Counted from the stretch's first letter, positions 1 through 12,771 are shown. The stretch is DNA of 64,000 nucleotides from Streptomyces sp. NBC_00237 (GCF_026342435.1 NZ_JAPEMT010000001.1:3094501-3158500), one strand, 5' to 3'. Program-made: numbers and translations. The notes: a model not told the origin generated them from the sequence alone.

Positions 1-245
1 TGGGACCGGGGCTGCTGCCTGTGGTGCTGCTGCCCGGGCTGGAGGTCGTGCTGGAGCGGAACGCGAAGCGGAGTGGGAATCGGCGGTTGAGCGACGAGGA
101 AGTCGCTCGGATCCACGGGCGGATGGCGGGGTGGTACGGGTCGGGGCTGCCCATCATCGACAACTCGCAGTTCGATGTGGCGACGACGGCGAGGCTGCTG
201 GACGAGACGCTCGCCCGGGCGATGGCGAGTCCGCCGACCTGGTAG
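1..245 (+). CDS. C-terminal end of a P-loop kinase-like protein (partial)
   Basis: Only the last 80 or so codons are present; the reading frame is open to the left edge and stops with TAG at 243-245. The visible tail contains a hydrophobic strand followed by LEVVLERNAKR, then SDEEVARIHGRM and a final IIDNSQFD segment with a helix after it. That order (a strand ending in an Arg-rich lid, then an Asp-x-Ser strand) resembles the C-terminal half of AAA_33/zeta-toxin-like small-molecule kinases. The Walker A part would lie outside the window, so the kinase reading is an inference. It lies 106 bp upstream of the peptidase-like gene on the same strand. Confidence 0.5.
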   Translation, partial: GPGLLPVVLLPGLEVVLERNAKRSGNRRLSDEEVARIHGRMAGWYGSGLPIIDNSQFDVATTARLLDETLARAMASPPTW

Positions 246-351
246 GCCCGGCTCTGCTTCCGTGGGCTCCGCCCCTCTGGGGGCAGGTCCGCAGCCCCGG
301 TCGGACGCGCACAAACGGCGGGGCACGGGAGCCGTACCTACGTTGGGGAGC

Positions 352-1467
352 ATGTCCGATGCCCATGCAATTCGTCGTGGGCGGCTGCGCGACCGTGCGG
401 CCGCCGCGGGGAGCGAGGCGGTTCTCGTCTCACTGCCCGCCAACGTCCGCTACCTCGCGGGCAGTGCCCCGCCCGGCGCCGTACTCCTGATCGGGCCCGA
501 TGGGCCGCAGAGCGACGTGCTGCTGTGTCCGAGGACGCCCGAGGGGACTCCCGTCGAGGGGCGGCCCGACGAAGCGCTCCGGGTGAGTGTGCTGCCCGTG
601 CCCGGTGCGGACGCGGCAGTGGCGGCCGCGGGGTTCGCGGCGGCGGCAGGGACGGGGACGCTGGCGGTCGAGGAGCATCATCTGACCGTCGCGCGGTACC
701 GGGCGCTGGAGTCGGTCGCGCCCCGGGTGCGGCTGGCCGAGCTCGGGTCCGCCGTCGAGCAGCAGCGCATCGTGAAGGACCAGGAGGAGATCGCGTGTCT
801 GCGGACGGCGGCGGAGATCACTGATCAGGCCCTGGGGGAGCTGCTGGAGTCGATCCTCGTGGGCCGGACCGAGCGGCATCTGGCACTGGAGCTGGAGCGG
901 CGGCTCGTCGATCACGGGGCGGATTCGCCCGCGTTCGCCACGTCCGTGGGCACGGGGCCGAATTCGGGGCGGGGCGGGCACCGGCCGACCGATCGGCGTG
1001 TGGAGGAGGGGGATTTCCTGTCGGTGTGCCTCGGCGCGAATTTCCGTGGCTACCGGTGCGAGATCGGGCGGACGTTCGTGATCGGGACGGCTCCTGCGGA
1101 GTGGCAGATCGAGCTGTACGACCTGGTGTTCGCCGCGCAGCGGGCGGGCAGGGAGGCCCTCGCGCCCGGTGTCGAGTACCGCGAAGTGGACCGAGCGGCA
1201 CGGCAGTCACTGGAGGCGGCAGGGTACGGGGAAGCGCTTCCGGCGGCCACCGGACACGGCGTGGGGCTCGAAATCGTGGAGGACCCGCAGTTGGCACCGT
1301 CGGCCATGGGTAAACTGGACGCTTGTGTGCCGGTCACCGTCGAACCGGGGGTTCACCTCCCTGGCCGGGGCGGAGTCCGGATTGACGACACTCTCGTCGT
1401 GCGCCCCGAGGCGGACGGCGGACCCGAGCTACTCACCATTACGACCAAGGAACTGCTCGCGCTCTAG
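352..1467 (+). CDS. Aminopeptidase P/prolidase (M24)-like protein with altered metal-site residues
   Basis: 371 aa, start ATG at 352. The N-terminal creatinase-like half (about residues 10-135) precedes an M24 pita-bread domain (about 140-371) with the landmarks HRPTDR (210-215), [15 protein letters not shown] (301-305), VEPG (330-333) and GGVRIDD (340-346). Compared with known prolidase and aminopeptidase P enzymes, several expected metal or catalytic residues are changed: Cys226 where the first Asp is expected, Glu237 for the second Asp, Asp345 for the last Glu, and Val309 for the catalytic His of the HE.P motif. His302 and Glu331 are kept. The protein may bind metal differently or be a non-enzymatic family member. 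It sits 61 bp before efp, as pepQ does in other actinobacteria. Confidence 0.85.
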   Translation: MSDAHAIRRGRLRDRAAAAGSEAVLVSLPANVRYLAGSAPPGAVLLIGPDGPQSDVLLCPRTPEGTPVEGRPDEALRVSVLPVPGADAAVAAAGFAAAAGTGTLAVEEHHLTVARYRALESVAPRVRLAELGSAVEQQRIVKDQEEIACLRTAAEITDQALGELLESILVGRTERHLALELERRLVDHGADSPAFATSVGTGPNSGRGGHRPTDRRVEEGDFLSVCLGANFRGYRCEIGRTFVIGTAPAEWQIELYDLVFAAQRAGREALAPGVEYREVDRAARQSLEAAGYGEALPAATGHGVGLEIVEDPQLAPSAMGKLDACVPVTVEPGVHLPGRGGVRIDDTLVVRPEADGGPELLTITTKELLAL

Positions 1468-1528
1468 CGTCTCAGCTGGCCGCGCGCGTTCTGTCGGTCG
1501 TTCCACCAGTCCAGGAGATTCCGCAACC

Positions 1529-2095
1529 GTGGCTTCCACGAACGACCTCAAGAACGGCATGGTGCTCAAGCTCGACGGAGGCCAGCTCTGGTCCGTCGTC
1601 GAGTTCCAGCACGTCAAGCCCGGCAAGGGCCCGGCCTTCGTGCGCACCAAGCTGAAGAGCGTGATGTCCGGCAAGGTCGTCGACAAGACGTTCAACGCCG
1701 GCACCAAGGTCGACACGGCCACCATCGACCGTCGCGACATGCAGTTCTCGTACATGGACGGCGACTACTTCGTCTTCATGGACATGAACACGTACGACCA
1801 GCTCATGGTCGACCGCAAGTCCGTCGGCGACACCGCCAACTTCCTGATCGAGGGCTTCACCGCCTCCGTCGCGCAGCACGACGGCGAGGTGCTCTACGTC
1901 GAGCTCCCGGCCGCCGTCGAGCTGACCATCCAGCACACCGACCCCGGCGTGCAGGGCGACCGCTCCACCGGTGGCACCAAGCCCGCCACCCTGGAGACCG
2001 GCTACGAGATCGGCGTCCCGCTGTTCATCTCGACCGGTGAGAAGATCAAGGTCGACACCCGCACGGGCGACTACCTCGGCCGGGTGAACAGCTAA
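1529..2095 (+). CDS. efp: Translation elongation factor P
   Basis: 188 aa with a GTG start. EF-P enters the ribosomal E site and relieves stalling at polyproline stretches. The N-terminal KOW-like domain carries the conserved tip loop [12 protein letters not shown] with Lys33, followed by two OB domains; length is normal for the family. The loop has the palindromic PGKGP form described for an actinobacterial EF-P subfamily that works without modification of the lysine. nusB begins 2 bp after the stop, so the two are almost certainly cotranscribed. Confidence 0.97.
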   Translation: MASTNDLKNGMVLKLDGGQLWSVVEFQHVKPGKGPAFVRTKLKSVMSGKVVDKTFNAGTKVDTATIDRRDMQFSYMDGDYFVFMDMNTYDQLMVDRKSVGDTANFLIEGFTASVAQHDGEVLYVELPAAVELTIQHTDPGVQGDRSTGGTKPATLETGYEIGVPLFISTGEKIKVDTRTGDYLGRVNS

Positions 2096-2097
2096 CC

Positions 2098-2532
2098 GTG
2101 GCCGCTCGCAACAACGCCCGCAAGCGCGCGTTCCAGATCCTCTTCGAGGCCGATCAGCGCGGTACGTCCGTGCAGAATGTCCTCGCGGACTGGGTCCGGC
2201 ACTCGCGGAGCGACGAGCGACAGCCGCCGGTGACCGAATACACGATGGAACTCGTCGAGGGGTACGCCCAGTACGCACCCCGCATCGACGAGCTCATCGA
2301 GACCTATGCCGAGGGCTGGGACCTCGACCGGATGCCGGTCGTGGACCGCAACATCGTCCGGCTCGCTACGTACGAGCTGGTGTGGGTGGACGGGACCCCG
2401 GACGCCGTGGTGATCGACGAGGCGGTTCAGCTCGCCAAGGAGTTCTCCACCGACGAGTCCCCGTCATTCGTGAACGGCCTCCTCGGCCGCTTCAAGGATT
2501 TGAAGCCGAAGCTGCGCCGCGAGGAGAGCTGA
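2098..2532 (+). CDS. nusB: Transcription antitermination/termination factor NusB
   Basis: 144 aa, GTG start 2 bp after the efp stop. NusB pairs with S10 (NusE) on boxA RNA for rRNA antitermination. The start ARNNARKRAFQILFEAD and the segment DRNIVRLATYELVW followed by VVIDEAVQLAKEFSTDESPSFVNGLL are characteristic of the all-helical NusB fold. A long hairpin follows the stop, which probably ends the efp-nusB transcript. Confidence 0.97.
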   Translation: MAARNNARKRAFQILFEADQRGTSVQNVLADWVRHSRSDERQPPVTEYTMELVEGYAQYAPRIDELIETYAEGWDLDRMPVVDRNIVRLATYELVWVDGTPDAVVIDEAVQLAKEFSTDESPSFVNGLLGRFKDLKPKLRREES

Positions 2533-2561
2533 CGCTCTCGGCGCGGGGTTTTCGCCGCTGA

Positions 2562-2604
2562 CGAAGGGCCTGCCGTACGGATCATCCGTACGGCAGGCCC
2601 TTCG
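2562..2604 (+). terminator. Hairpin terminator after nusB
   Basis: A near-perfect palindrome with 21-bp arms (CGAAGGGCCTGCCGTACGGA and its complement) starts 29 bp after the nusB stop. The bldD gene converges from the other side, so the element separates two convergent units. No long U run follows, as is common in Streptomyces. Confidence 0.75.
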
Positions 2605-2701
2605 CCGCGTCCGGAGTCCCTTGGCCCTGGGCCACCGCCTCACGAGGTACGGGCCCTGGGGGGGCCCAGGGGGCTGAGGCGTGTCACACAGGTACGCGAA
2701 A

Positions 2702-2749
2702 ACCGCCGGGGGCGGCAGGAACCAGATGGCTCCCACCGCCCCCGGCGGT
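2702..2749 (-). terminator. Hairpin terminator of bldD
   Basis: 14-bp perfect arms (ACCGCCGGGGGCGG at 2702-2715 and its complement at 2736-2749). Read leftward, as bldD is, the second arm runs into TTTT, giving a classical intrinsic terminator 41 bp past the bldD stop. Confidence 0.7.
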
Positions 2750-2790
2750 ACGTTTCTTCTCTTGCGGCATCAGGGCCGACGAGTCGAGGT

Positions 2791-3291
2791 TCAGACCTCT
2801 TCGTGGCCGACGGCGCGACGCGCGTCCGCGTCCAGGACGCCCCAGCTGATGAGCTGTTCGGTCAGGACCGAGGGCGACTGGTCGTAGATCACGGCCAGGG
2901 TGCGCAGGTCGTCCTGACGGATCGACAGCACCTTGCCGTTGTAGTCGCCGCGCTGCGACTGGATCGTGGCCGCGTACCGCTGGAGCGGACCGGCCTTCTC
3001 CGCCGGAACGTGCGCGAGACGCTCCAGGTCGAGACGGAGCTTCGGCGGCGGCTCGGCGGCACCGCCGGGGGTCGTGCCGGGCAGGAGCTCCTGGACGGGG
3101 ACCCCGTAGAAGTCCGCCAGCTCGGCGAGGCGCTGCACGGTCACGGCACGGTCGCCGCGCTCGTACGAACCCACCACGACCGCCTTCCAACGGCCCTGGG
3201 ACTTCTCCTCGACACCGTGGAGGGAAAGGCCCTGCTGGGTGCGGATCGCCCGGAGCTTGGCCCCGAGCTGCTTGGCGTATTCGCTGGACAT
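2791..3291 (-). CDS. bldD: Developmental master repressor BldD
   Basis: 166 aa from ATG at 3291 (an in-frame upstream ATG at 3345 would overlap the probable operator and is not used). The N-terminal XRE-type helix-turn-helix (about residues 8-70) binds DNA; the C-terminal domain binds c-di-GMP. The c-di-GMP motif RGD-x8-RQDD is intact at Arg114/Asp116 and Arg125-Asp128, the same positions as in S. coelicolor. BldD holds vegetative growth by repressing sporulation genes when tetrameric c-di-GMP bridges two copies. A palindrome 46-65 bp upstream of the start looks like its own operator. Confidence 0.98.
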   Translation of the reverse strand: MSSEYAKQLGAKLRAIRTQQGLSLHGVEEKSQGRWKAVVVGSYERGDRAVTVQRLAELADFYGVPVQELLPGTTPGGAAEPPPKLRLDLERLAHVPAEKAGPLQRYAATIQSQRGDYNGKVLSIRQDDLRTLAVIYDQSPSVLTEQLISWGVLDADARRAVGHEEV

Positions 3292-3336
3292 AAAGCTCCC
3301 CGGACGCTGGAACATTGCGGCTCCGCCGCGTGGCTG

Positions 3337-3356
3337 GTAACTCACTGTGAGGTTAC
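3337..3356. promoter_or_regulatory. Putative BldD autoregulatory operator
   Basis: GTAACTCACTGTGAGGTTAC is an almost perfect inverted repeat (arms GTAACTCAC and GTGAGGTTAC with one extra base). It contains the TCAC/GTGA half sites expected for BldD boxes and lies 46-65 bp upstream of the bldD start. BldD is known to repress its own promoter; the assignment of this site is inference from position and sequence. Confidence 0.6.
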
Positions 3357-3484
3357 GCAGCGTTACTTGGATGCGTCAAGCCGAACGGGTGGGAGCCCCG
3401 GGAGAGAAGGGATCCGAGGGGTTCGCCACCCCGGGGGAGAAGCGGGTTCGAGAGCCCTGGTACCGTGGAACGCGTACATCCGAC

Positions 3485-3521
3485 GTCCTTTAAGAACCGT
3501 CCCGTGAGGCGGAGAAGGAGG
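3485..3521 (+). promoter_or_regulatory. Predicted PyrR-binding RNA hairpin covering the pyrR ribosome binding site
   Basis: The leader can fold with a lower stem TCCTT (3486-3490) paired to AAGGA (3515-3519), an internal loop starting TAAGAA, and an upper stem CCG (3497-3499)/CGG (3510-3512) with loop TCCCGTGAGG. This is the layout and loop type of PyrR binding loops in Bacillus and mycobacteria. The 3' strand of the lower stem is the Shine-Dalgarno sequence AAGGAGG of pyrR, so PyrR-UMP binding should block translation of pyrR and damp the operon. Confidence 0.7.
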
Positions 3522-3531
3522 TCCGTTTCAT

Positions 3532-4155
3532 ATGGACACCAGCAATAGCGGCGACATCAGCAATAACAAGAGCAATTCCGGAATTTCCGGCGAAGGCGAT
3601 GCGGCCAGGCCCGTTCTCGAAGGCCCCGACATCGCCCGGGTGTTGACCCGTATCGCCCATGAAATCGTCGAACGCGCCAAGGGCGCCGACGACGTGGTTC
3701 TCCTCGGCATTCCGACCCGCGGTGTCTTCCTCGCCCGCAGGCTCGCCGCCAAGCTCGAAGAGATCACCGGCCGCCCGATGCCGGTCGGCTCCCTCGACAT
3801 CACCATGTACCGCGACGACCTGCGGATGCGCCCCGCGCGCGCCCTCGCTCGCACGGAAATCCCCGGCGACGGCCTCGACGGCCGCCTGGTGGTCCTCGTC
3901 GACGACGTCCTCTTCTCCGGCCGCACCATCCGCGCCGCCCTCGACGCACTGGGCGACCTCGGCCGTCCGCGCGCGGTCCAGCTCGCGGTCCTCGTCGACC
4001 GAGGCCACCGCGAACTGCCGATCCGCGCCGACTACGTCGGCAAGAACCTCCCCACGTCCCTGCGGGAGACGGTCAAGGTCCTGCTCGCGGAGGAGGACGG
4101 TCGCGACACCGTGCTGCTCGGCGTCAAGCAGACCGCCCCGGCCGACAGCAAGTAG
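3532..4155 (+). CDS. pyrR: Bifunctional pyr operon regulator/uracil phosphoribosyltransferase PyrR
   Basis: 207 aa. PyrR binds pyr leader RNA when UMP is plentiful and also has uracil phosphoribosyltransferase activity. The type I PRTase fold begins near residue 28; the PRPP loop [13 protein letters not shown] is at about 120-132. The first 24 residues are a Ser/Asn/Gly-rich extension absent from most PyrR proteins and written with unusually AT-rich codons for this genome (aat, aac, att, tcc). A strong Shine-Dalgarno AAGGAGG ends about 10 bp before the ATG. First gene of the pyrimidine operon; pyrB starts 98 bp later. Confidence 0.96.
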   Translation: MDTSNSGDISNNKSNSGISGEGDAARPVLEGPDIARVLTRIAHEIVERAKGADDVVLLGIPTRGVFLARRLAAKLEEITGRPMPVGSLDITMYRDDLRMRPARALARTEIPGDGLDGRLVVLVDDVLFSGRTIRAALDALGDLGRPRAVQLAVLVDRGHRELPIRADYVGKNLPTSLRETVKVLLAEEDGRDTVLLGVKQTAPADSK

Positions 4156-4253
4156 CCCCTGCCTCCTGTGCGGCCCGCGATCCGGGCCGCAGGGACGCTG
4201 CCGCCTGCCGTCATGCCTTCCCACCTCCTCCGTACACCTGGAGAGAACCCCCG

Positions 4254-5213
4254 ATGATGCGCCACCTCATCTCGGCCGCCGACCTCACCCGCGACGACGC
4301 CGTCCTGATCCTCGACACCGCCGAGGAGATGGCCCGGGTCGCCGACCGGCCGATCAAGAAGCTGCCCACGCTGCGCGGGCGGACCGTCGTCAACCTCTTC
4401 TTCGAGGACTCGACGCGGACCCGGATCTCCTTCGAGGCCGCCGAGAAGCGGCTGTCGGCCGACGTCATCAACTTCACCGCGAAGGGGTCGTCCGTCAGCA
4501 AGGGCGAGTCGCTGAAGGACACCGCGCAGACGCTGGAGGCGATGGGCGTCGACGCCGTCGTCATCCGGCACGGCGCGAGCGGGGCCCCCTACCGGCTCGC
4601 CACCTCCGACTGGATCGACGCGACCGTCATCAACGCCGGTGACGGGACGCACCAGCACCCCACCCAGGCCCTGCTCGACGCCTTCACCATGCGGCGGCGG
4701 CTGGTCGGCCGGGACGCGGGCCTCGGCCAGGACCTCGAAGGCAAGCGCATCACGCTGGTCGGAGACGTCCTGCACAGCCGGGTCGCACGGTCGAACGTCG
4801 ACCTGCTGCACACCCTCGGCGCCGAGGTCACCCTCGTCGCCCCGCCCACGCTGCTGCCGATCGGCGTCGAGAACTGGCCCGCCGAGGTCTCGTACGACAT
4901 CGACAGCGTCCTCGCCAAGTCCGACGCGGTGATGATGCTCCGCGTCCAGCGCGAGCGCATGAACGCGGCCTTCTTCCCGACCGAGCGCGAGTACTCGCGC
5001 AGGTACGGGCTGGACGGCGAGCGGATGGCGAAGATGCCCGAGCACGCCATCGTCATGCACCCCGGCCCGATGGTCCGCGGCATGGAGATCACCGCCGAGG
5101 TCGCCGACTCCGACCGCTGCACGGTCGTCGAGCAGGTCGCCAACGGCGTCTCCGTGCGGATGGCCGTCCTTTATCTGCTTCTCGGCGGCAACGAGTCCGC
5201 CGCCGCCCAGTAA
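4254..5213 (+). CDS. pyrB: Aspartate carbamoyltransferase catalytic chain
   Basis: 319 aa (two adjacent ATG codons; the second at 4257 is also possible). It condenses carbamoyl phosphate with aspartate. The carbamoyl phosphate loop STRTR is at residues 53-57 ([10 protein letters not shown]), the SKGES loop at 82-86, and [10 protein letters not shown] and the C-terminal HPGPMVRG are present. No pyrI regulatory subunit is nearby, as expected for actinobacteria, where the enzyme works with PyrC. Second gene of the pyr operon. Confidence 0.97.
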   Translation: MMRHLISAADLTRDDAVLILDTAEEMARVADRPIKKLPTLRGRTVVNLFFEDSTRTRISFEAAEKRLSADVINFTAKGSSVSKGESLKDTAQTLEAMGVDAVVIRHGASGAPYRLATSDWIDATVINAGDGTHQHPTQALLDAFTMRRRLVGRDAGLGQDLEGKRITLVGDVLHSRVARSNVDLLHTLGAEVTLVAPPTLLPIGVENWPAEVSYDIDSVLAKSDAVMMLRVQRERMNAAFFPTEREYSRRYGLDGERMAKMPEHAIVMHPGPMVRGMEITAEVADSDRCTVVEQVANGVSVRMAVLYLLLGGNESAAAQ

Positions 5214-5243
5214 TTCCGCTCGTACCGAGGAGAGCCAGAAAAC

Positions 5244-6530
5244 ATGAGCAAGACCCTGATCCGTGGTGCGAAGGTGCTGGGCGGCGAGGCCCAGGACGTC
5301 CTGATCGACGGCGAGACGATCGTCCAGGTCGGCACCGGAATCGACGCGGGCGACGCGACCGTCGTCGAGGCCGAGGGCAAGATCCTGCTGCCGGGCCTCG
5401 TCGACCTCCACACCCACCTGCGCGAGCCGGGCCGCGAGGACTCCGAGACCGTCCTGACGGGCACGCGGGCCGCCGCCTCCGGTGGTTTCACCGCCGTCTT
5501 CGCGATGGCCAACACCTTCCCGGTCGCCGACACCGCCGGTGTCGTCGAGCAGGTCTACCGGCTCGGCAAGGAGTCCGGCTACTGCGACGTGCAGCCCATC
5601 GGCGCCGTCACCGTCGGCCTGGAGGGCAAGAAGCTCGCCGAGCTGGGCGCGATGCACGACTCGGCCGCCGGGGTGAAGGTCTTCTCCGACGACGGCAAGT
5701 GCGTCGACGACGCGGTCATCATGCGCCGCGCCCTGGAGTACGTGAAGGCGTTCGGCGGCGTCGTCGCCCAGCACGCCCAGGAGCCCCGCCTCACCGAGGG
5801 CGCCCAGATGAACGAGGGCGTCGTCTCGGCCGAGCTGGGTCTCGGCGGCTGGCCCGCCGTCGCCGAGGAGTCGATCATCGCCCGCGACGTGCTGCTCGCC
5901 GAGCACGTCGGCTCCCGCGTGCACATCTGCCACCTGTCCACCGCCGGTTCGGTGGAGATCGTACGGTGGGCCAAGTCGCGCGGCATCGACGTCACGGCGG
6001 AGGTCACGCCGCACCACCTGCTGCTCACCGACGAGCTGGTCCGCTCGTACAACCCGGTCTACAAGGTGAACCCGCCGCTGCGCACCGAGAAGGACGTCCT
6101 GGCGCTCCGCGAGGCGCTGGCCGACGGCACGATCGACATCGTCGCCACCGACCACGCCCCGCACCCGCACGAGGACAAGGACTGCGAGTGGGCCGCCGCC
6201 GCCATGGGCATGGTGGGCCTGGAGACCGCACTGTCCGTCGTCCAGCAGACGATGGTCGAGACGGGCCTGCTGGACTGGGCGGGCGTCGCCGAGCGCATGT
6301 CCGCCAAGCCCGCCGCCATCGGCCGCCTGGAGGGCCACGGCCGCCCGATCGCCGCCGGGGAGCCCGCGAACCTCACCCTCGTCGACGCCGCTTACCGTGG
6401 ACAGGTGGACCCCGCGGGCTTCGCCTCCCGCAGCCGCAACACCCCCTACGAGGGCCGTGAGCTGCCGGGACGCGTCACCCACACCTTCCTGCGGGGCCGG
6501 GCAACGGTCGTGGACGGGAAACTCGCGTGA
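5244..6530 (+). CDS. pyrC: Dihydroorotase
   Basis: 428 aa, the length of type I amidohydrolase-superfamily dihydroorotases. It closes carbamoyl aspartate to dihydroorotate. Metal ligands are visible in [10 protein letters not shown] (His56, His58), CHLSTAGS, and ATDHAPH (about 304-310). A good GAGGAGAG ribosome site precedes the ATG. Its stop codon overlaps the start of the next gene by four bases. Confidence 0.97.
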   Translation: MSKTLIRGAKVLGGEAQDVLIDGETIVQVGTGIDAGDATVVEAEGKILLPGLVDLHTHLREPGREDSETVLTGTRAAASGGFTAVFAMANTFPVADTAGVVEQVYRLGKESGYCDVQPIGAVTVGLEGKKLAELGAMHDSAAGVKVFSDDGKCVDDAVIMRRALEYVKAFGGVVAQHAQEPRLTEGAQMNEGVVSAELGLGGWPAVAEESIIARDVLLAEHVGSRVHICHLSTAGSVEIVRWAKSRGIDVTAEVTPHHLLLTDELVRSYNPVYKVNPPLRTEKDVLALREALADGTIDIVATDHAPHPHEDKDCEWAAAAMGMVGLETALSVVQQTMVETGLLDWAGVAERMSAKPAAIGRLEGHGRPIAAGEPANLTLVDAAYRGQVDPAGFASRSRNTPYEGRELPGRVTHTFLRGRATVVDGKLA

Positions 6531-7114
6531 CATCACTCCTCATCACCCTGGCAGCGGAGGCCGAGCAGAAGTCGGCCGAGGTGACGAACTGGTCCGGACG
6601 CATCGGCTGGCTCGTCGGACTCGCCCTCTTCGTCGTCCTCGTCTACTGGCTGATGCGCCAGGGCTGGAAGTGGCGCGCCACCCTCCAGTCAGACCTGCCC
6701 GAGCTCCCCGAATCGCCGTTGGAGCCCGGTGCGGCGAAGCTGAGGATGGACGGCCGGTACCACGGCTCCACGACCGCCGGGCAGTGGCTCGACCGGATCG
6801 TGGCCCGGGGCCTCGGCACCCGCAGCAGGGTCGAGCTCACCCTGACCGACCAGGGGCTCGACGTCGTGCGACCCGGTGCGGACGACTTCTTCGTCCCGCG
6901 CGCCCAGCTCGTCGAGGCCCGCCTCGACAAGGGCATCGCGGGCAAGGTCCTCGCGGAGGGCGGCCTCCTGGTCGTCACCTGGGAGCACGGCGGCAAGCGG
7001 ATCGACTCCGGCTTCCGCTCCGACAGAGCTGCGGAGCACGCGGCCTGGGTCGAGGCCATCAACTCCATGAGCAACGACACCAAGATCAGTACTACGGAAG
7101 GCACCGCACGATGA
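6527..7114 (+). CDS. Single-pass membrane protein with a PH-like domain, inside the pyr operon
   Basis: 195 aa, GTG start overlapping the pyrC stop (GTGA). A short extracytoplasmic N-terminus is followed by one membrane helix (about residues 27-43, [18 protein letters not shown]) and a cytoplasmic domain. The domain has alternating beta strands ([33 protein letters not shown]) and a final amphipathic helix ending [11 protein letters not shown], like bacterial pleckstrin-homology folds. It overlaps carA by four bases, so it is translationally coupled to two pyrimidine genes. Its function is unknown; an anchoring or assembly role for pyrimidine enzymes is only a guess. Confidence 0.85.
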   Translation: MTSLLITLAAEAEQKSAEVTNWSGRIGWLVGLALFVVLVYWLMRQGWKWRATLQSDLPELPESPLEPGAAKLRMDGRYHGSTTAGQWLDRIVARGLGTRSRVELTLTDQGLDVVRPGADDFFVPRAQLVEARLDKGIAGKVLAEGGLLVVTWEHGGKRIDSGFRSDRAAEHAAWVEAINSMSNDTKISTTEGTAR

Positions 7115-8239
7115 CGATCTCCACCCGGGGAGCCGGACAGGCTCCCGCCGTACTCGTCCTGGAGGACGGCCGCAGCTTCCGCGGCCGTGCCTACGGGGCC
7201 GTGGGGGAGACCTTCGGCGAGGCGGTGTTCAACACCGGCATGACCGGCTACCAGGAGACCCTCACCGACCCCTCGTACCACCGTCAGGTCGTCGTGATGA
7301 CCGCCCCGCACGTGGGCAACACCGGCGTCAACGACGAGGACGACGAGTCGGCGAAGTTCTGGGTCGCGGGTTACGTCGTACGCGACCCCGCCCGCATCCC
7401 GTCCAACTGGCGCGCGCAGCGCTCCCTGGACGACGAGCTGGTCAAGCAGGGCGTCGTCGGGATCTCCGGCATCGACACCCGCGCCCTCACCCGCCACCTG
7501 CGCGAGCGCGGCGCGATGCGCGTCGGCATCTTCTCCGGCGAGGCCCTGGCCGACGAGGCCACCCTGCTGGAGCGGGTCAAGCAGGCCCCCCAGATGAAGG
7601 GCGCCGACCTCTCCGCCGAGGTCGCCACCAAGGAGACGTACGTCGTCCCGGCGGTCGGCGAGAAGAAGTTCACCGTCGCCGCCATCGACCTCGGCATCAA
7701 GGGCATGACCCCGCGCCTGATGGCCGAGCGCGGCATCGAGGTCCACGTGATGCCCGCCACGGCCACCGCCGACGACCTGTACGCCGTGAACCCCGACGGC
7801 GTCTTCCTGTCCAACGGCCCCGGCGACCCGGCCACCGTCGACCTGACCGTCATCAAGGAGGTCCTCGCCAAGAAGACCCCCCTGTTCGGCATCTGCTTCG
7901 GCAACCAGATCCTCGGCCGCGCGCTCGGTTTCGGCACGTACAAGCTGAAGTACGGCCACCGGGGCATCAACCAGCCGGTGCAGGACCGCACCACCGGCAA
8001 GGTCGAGGTCACCGCGCACAACCACGGCTTCGCCGTCGACGCGCCCCTCGACAAGGTCTCCGACACCCCCTACGGCCGGGCCGAGGTCTCCCACGTCTGT
8101 CTCAACGACGACGTGGTCGAGGGCCTGCACCTGCTCGACCAGCCCGCGTTCAGCGTCCAGTACCACCCCGAGGCAGCAGCCGGACCGCACGACGCGGCCT
8201 ACCTGTTCGACCGCTTCGTGAACCTCATGGAGGGCCAGC

Positions 8240-8247
<8 letters not shown>
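7111..8247 (+). CDS. carA: Carbamoyl phosphate synthase small (glutaminase) subunit
   Basis: 378 aa from ATG at 7111. It releases ammonia from glutamine for CarB. The N-terminal CPSase small domain (about 10-150) is followed by a class I amidotransferase domain with nucleophile Cys262 in GICFGNQ and catalytic His352/Glu354 in QYHPE. Overlaps the preceding membrane protein by 4 bp and carB by 8 bp. Confidence 0.97.
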
Positions 8248-11551
<3,304 letters not shown>

Positions 11552-11586
11552 GGGCCTGGTCCGCCGGACAGGCCCTGGCCGCCACT

Positions 11587-11620
11587 GAGGGGGACACCGG
11601 AGACATTCGGTGTCCCCCTC
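11587..11620 (+). terminator. Hairpin between carB and pyrD
   Basis: Perfect 13-bp arms GAGGGGGACACCG (11587-11599) and its complement (11608-11620). A second, imperfect hairpin (AGGGCCTG.../...AGGCCCT, about 11550-11576) lies just upstream. The pair may reduce read-through into pyrD-pyrF or mark an RNA processing point. Confidence 0.5.
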
Positions 11621-11658
11621 CTCGCGAGCCCCCCACTCAGACTTCTGCGAAGGCACCC

Positions 11659-12771
11659 ATGTACAAGTTCTTCTTCCAGCTCGTCTTCCAGCGGATGGAC
11701 CCCGAGAAGGCCCACCACCTGGCCTTCCGCTGGATCCGCCTGGCCGCCCGCGTCCCCGTCCTGCGCACCTTCGTCGCGGCGGTCCTCGCACCGCGCTTCA
11801 AGGAGCTGCGCACCGAGGCCCTCGGCCTGCGCATGCACGGCCCGTTCGGTCTCGCCGCCGGGTTCGACAAGAACGCCGTGGCCATCGACGGCATGACGAT
11901 GCTCGGCTTCGACCACATCGAGATCGGCACCGTCACCGCCCAGCCGCAGCCCGGCAACCCCAAGAAGCGCCTCTTCCGCCTCGTCGCGGACCGTGCGCTC
12001 ATCAACCGCATGGGCTTCAACAACGAGGGCTCCGAGGCCGTGGCCGCCCGTCTGGCGGCCCGTAACCCCGTCTTCAGGGGAACGGTCGGCGTCAACATCG
12101 GCAAGACCAAGGTCGTCCCGGAGGAGGAAGCGGTCGGGGACTACGTCACCTCCACCGAGCGCCTCGCCGCCCACGCCGACTACCTCGTGGTCAACGTCTC
12201 CTCCCCGAACACCCCCGGCCTGCGCAACCTCCAGGCCACGGAGTCCCTGCGGCCGCTGCTGACCGCCGTACGGGAAGCAGCCGACCGCACCGTCACGGAC
12301 CGCCGCGTCCCGCTCCTGGTCAAGATCGCCCCCGACCTCGCGGACGAGGACGTCGACGCGGTCGCCGACCTGGCCCTGGAACTCGGCCTGGACGGCATCA
12401 TCGCCACCAACACGACGATCGCCCGCGAGAGCCTGGGCCTGAAGTCCTCCCCCGAGCTGTACGGCGAGACGGGCGGCCTCTCCGGCGCACCGGTCAAGGC
12501 GCGCTCCCTGGAGGTCCTGCGCCGTCTGTACGCCCGTGTGGGCGACGATCTCGTCCTCGTCGGGGTCGGGGGCATCGAGAACGCCGAGGACGCCTGGCAG
12601 CGCATCCTCGCGGGCGCGACCCTCGTCCAGGGCTACAGCGCCTTCATCTACGAGGGCCCGTTCTACGCCCGCGCGATCCACCGGGGCCTGGCCGCGCGCC
12701 TCGCCGACAGCCCGTACAAGACCCTCGCCGAGGCCGTCGGCGCAGACGCCAGGAAGCAGGCCGCCGCATGA
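11659..12771 (+). CDS. pyrD: Dihydroorotate dehydrogenase (quinone), class 2
   Basis: 370 aa from ATG at 11659. It oxidises dihydroorotate to orotate with electrons passed to menaquinone. The amphipathic N-terminal helix pair ([19 protein letters not shown]) that attaches class 2 enzymes to the membrane is present; the barrel shows GLAAGFDKN (64-72) and the active-site [14 protein letters not shown] (Ser181/Ser182). The stop overlaps the pyrF start (ATGA). Confidence 0.97.
   Translation: MYKFFFQLVFQRMDPEKAHHLAFRWIRLAARVPVLRTFVAAVLAPRFKELRTEALGLRMHGPFGLAAGFDKNAVAIDGMTMLGFDHIEIGTVTAQPQPGNPKKRLFRLVADRALINRMGFNNEGSEAVAARLAARNPVFRGTVGVNIGKTKVVPEEEAVGDYVTSTERLAAHADYLVVNVSSPNTPGLRNLQATESLRPLLTAVREAADRTVTDRRVPLLVKIAPDLADEDVDAVADLALELGLDGIIATNTTIARESLGLKSSPELYGETGGLSGAPVKARSLEVLRRLYARVGDDLVLVGVGGIENAEDAWQRILAGATLVQGYSAFIYEGPFYARAIHRGLAARLADSPYKTLAEAVGADARKQAAA

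Noticed and set aside
4032..6536. 834-residue leftward frame across pyrB and pyrC
   Set aside because: Same mirror-frame artefact over two definite genes.
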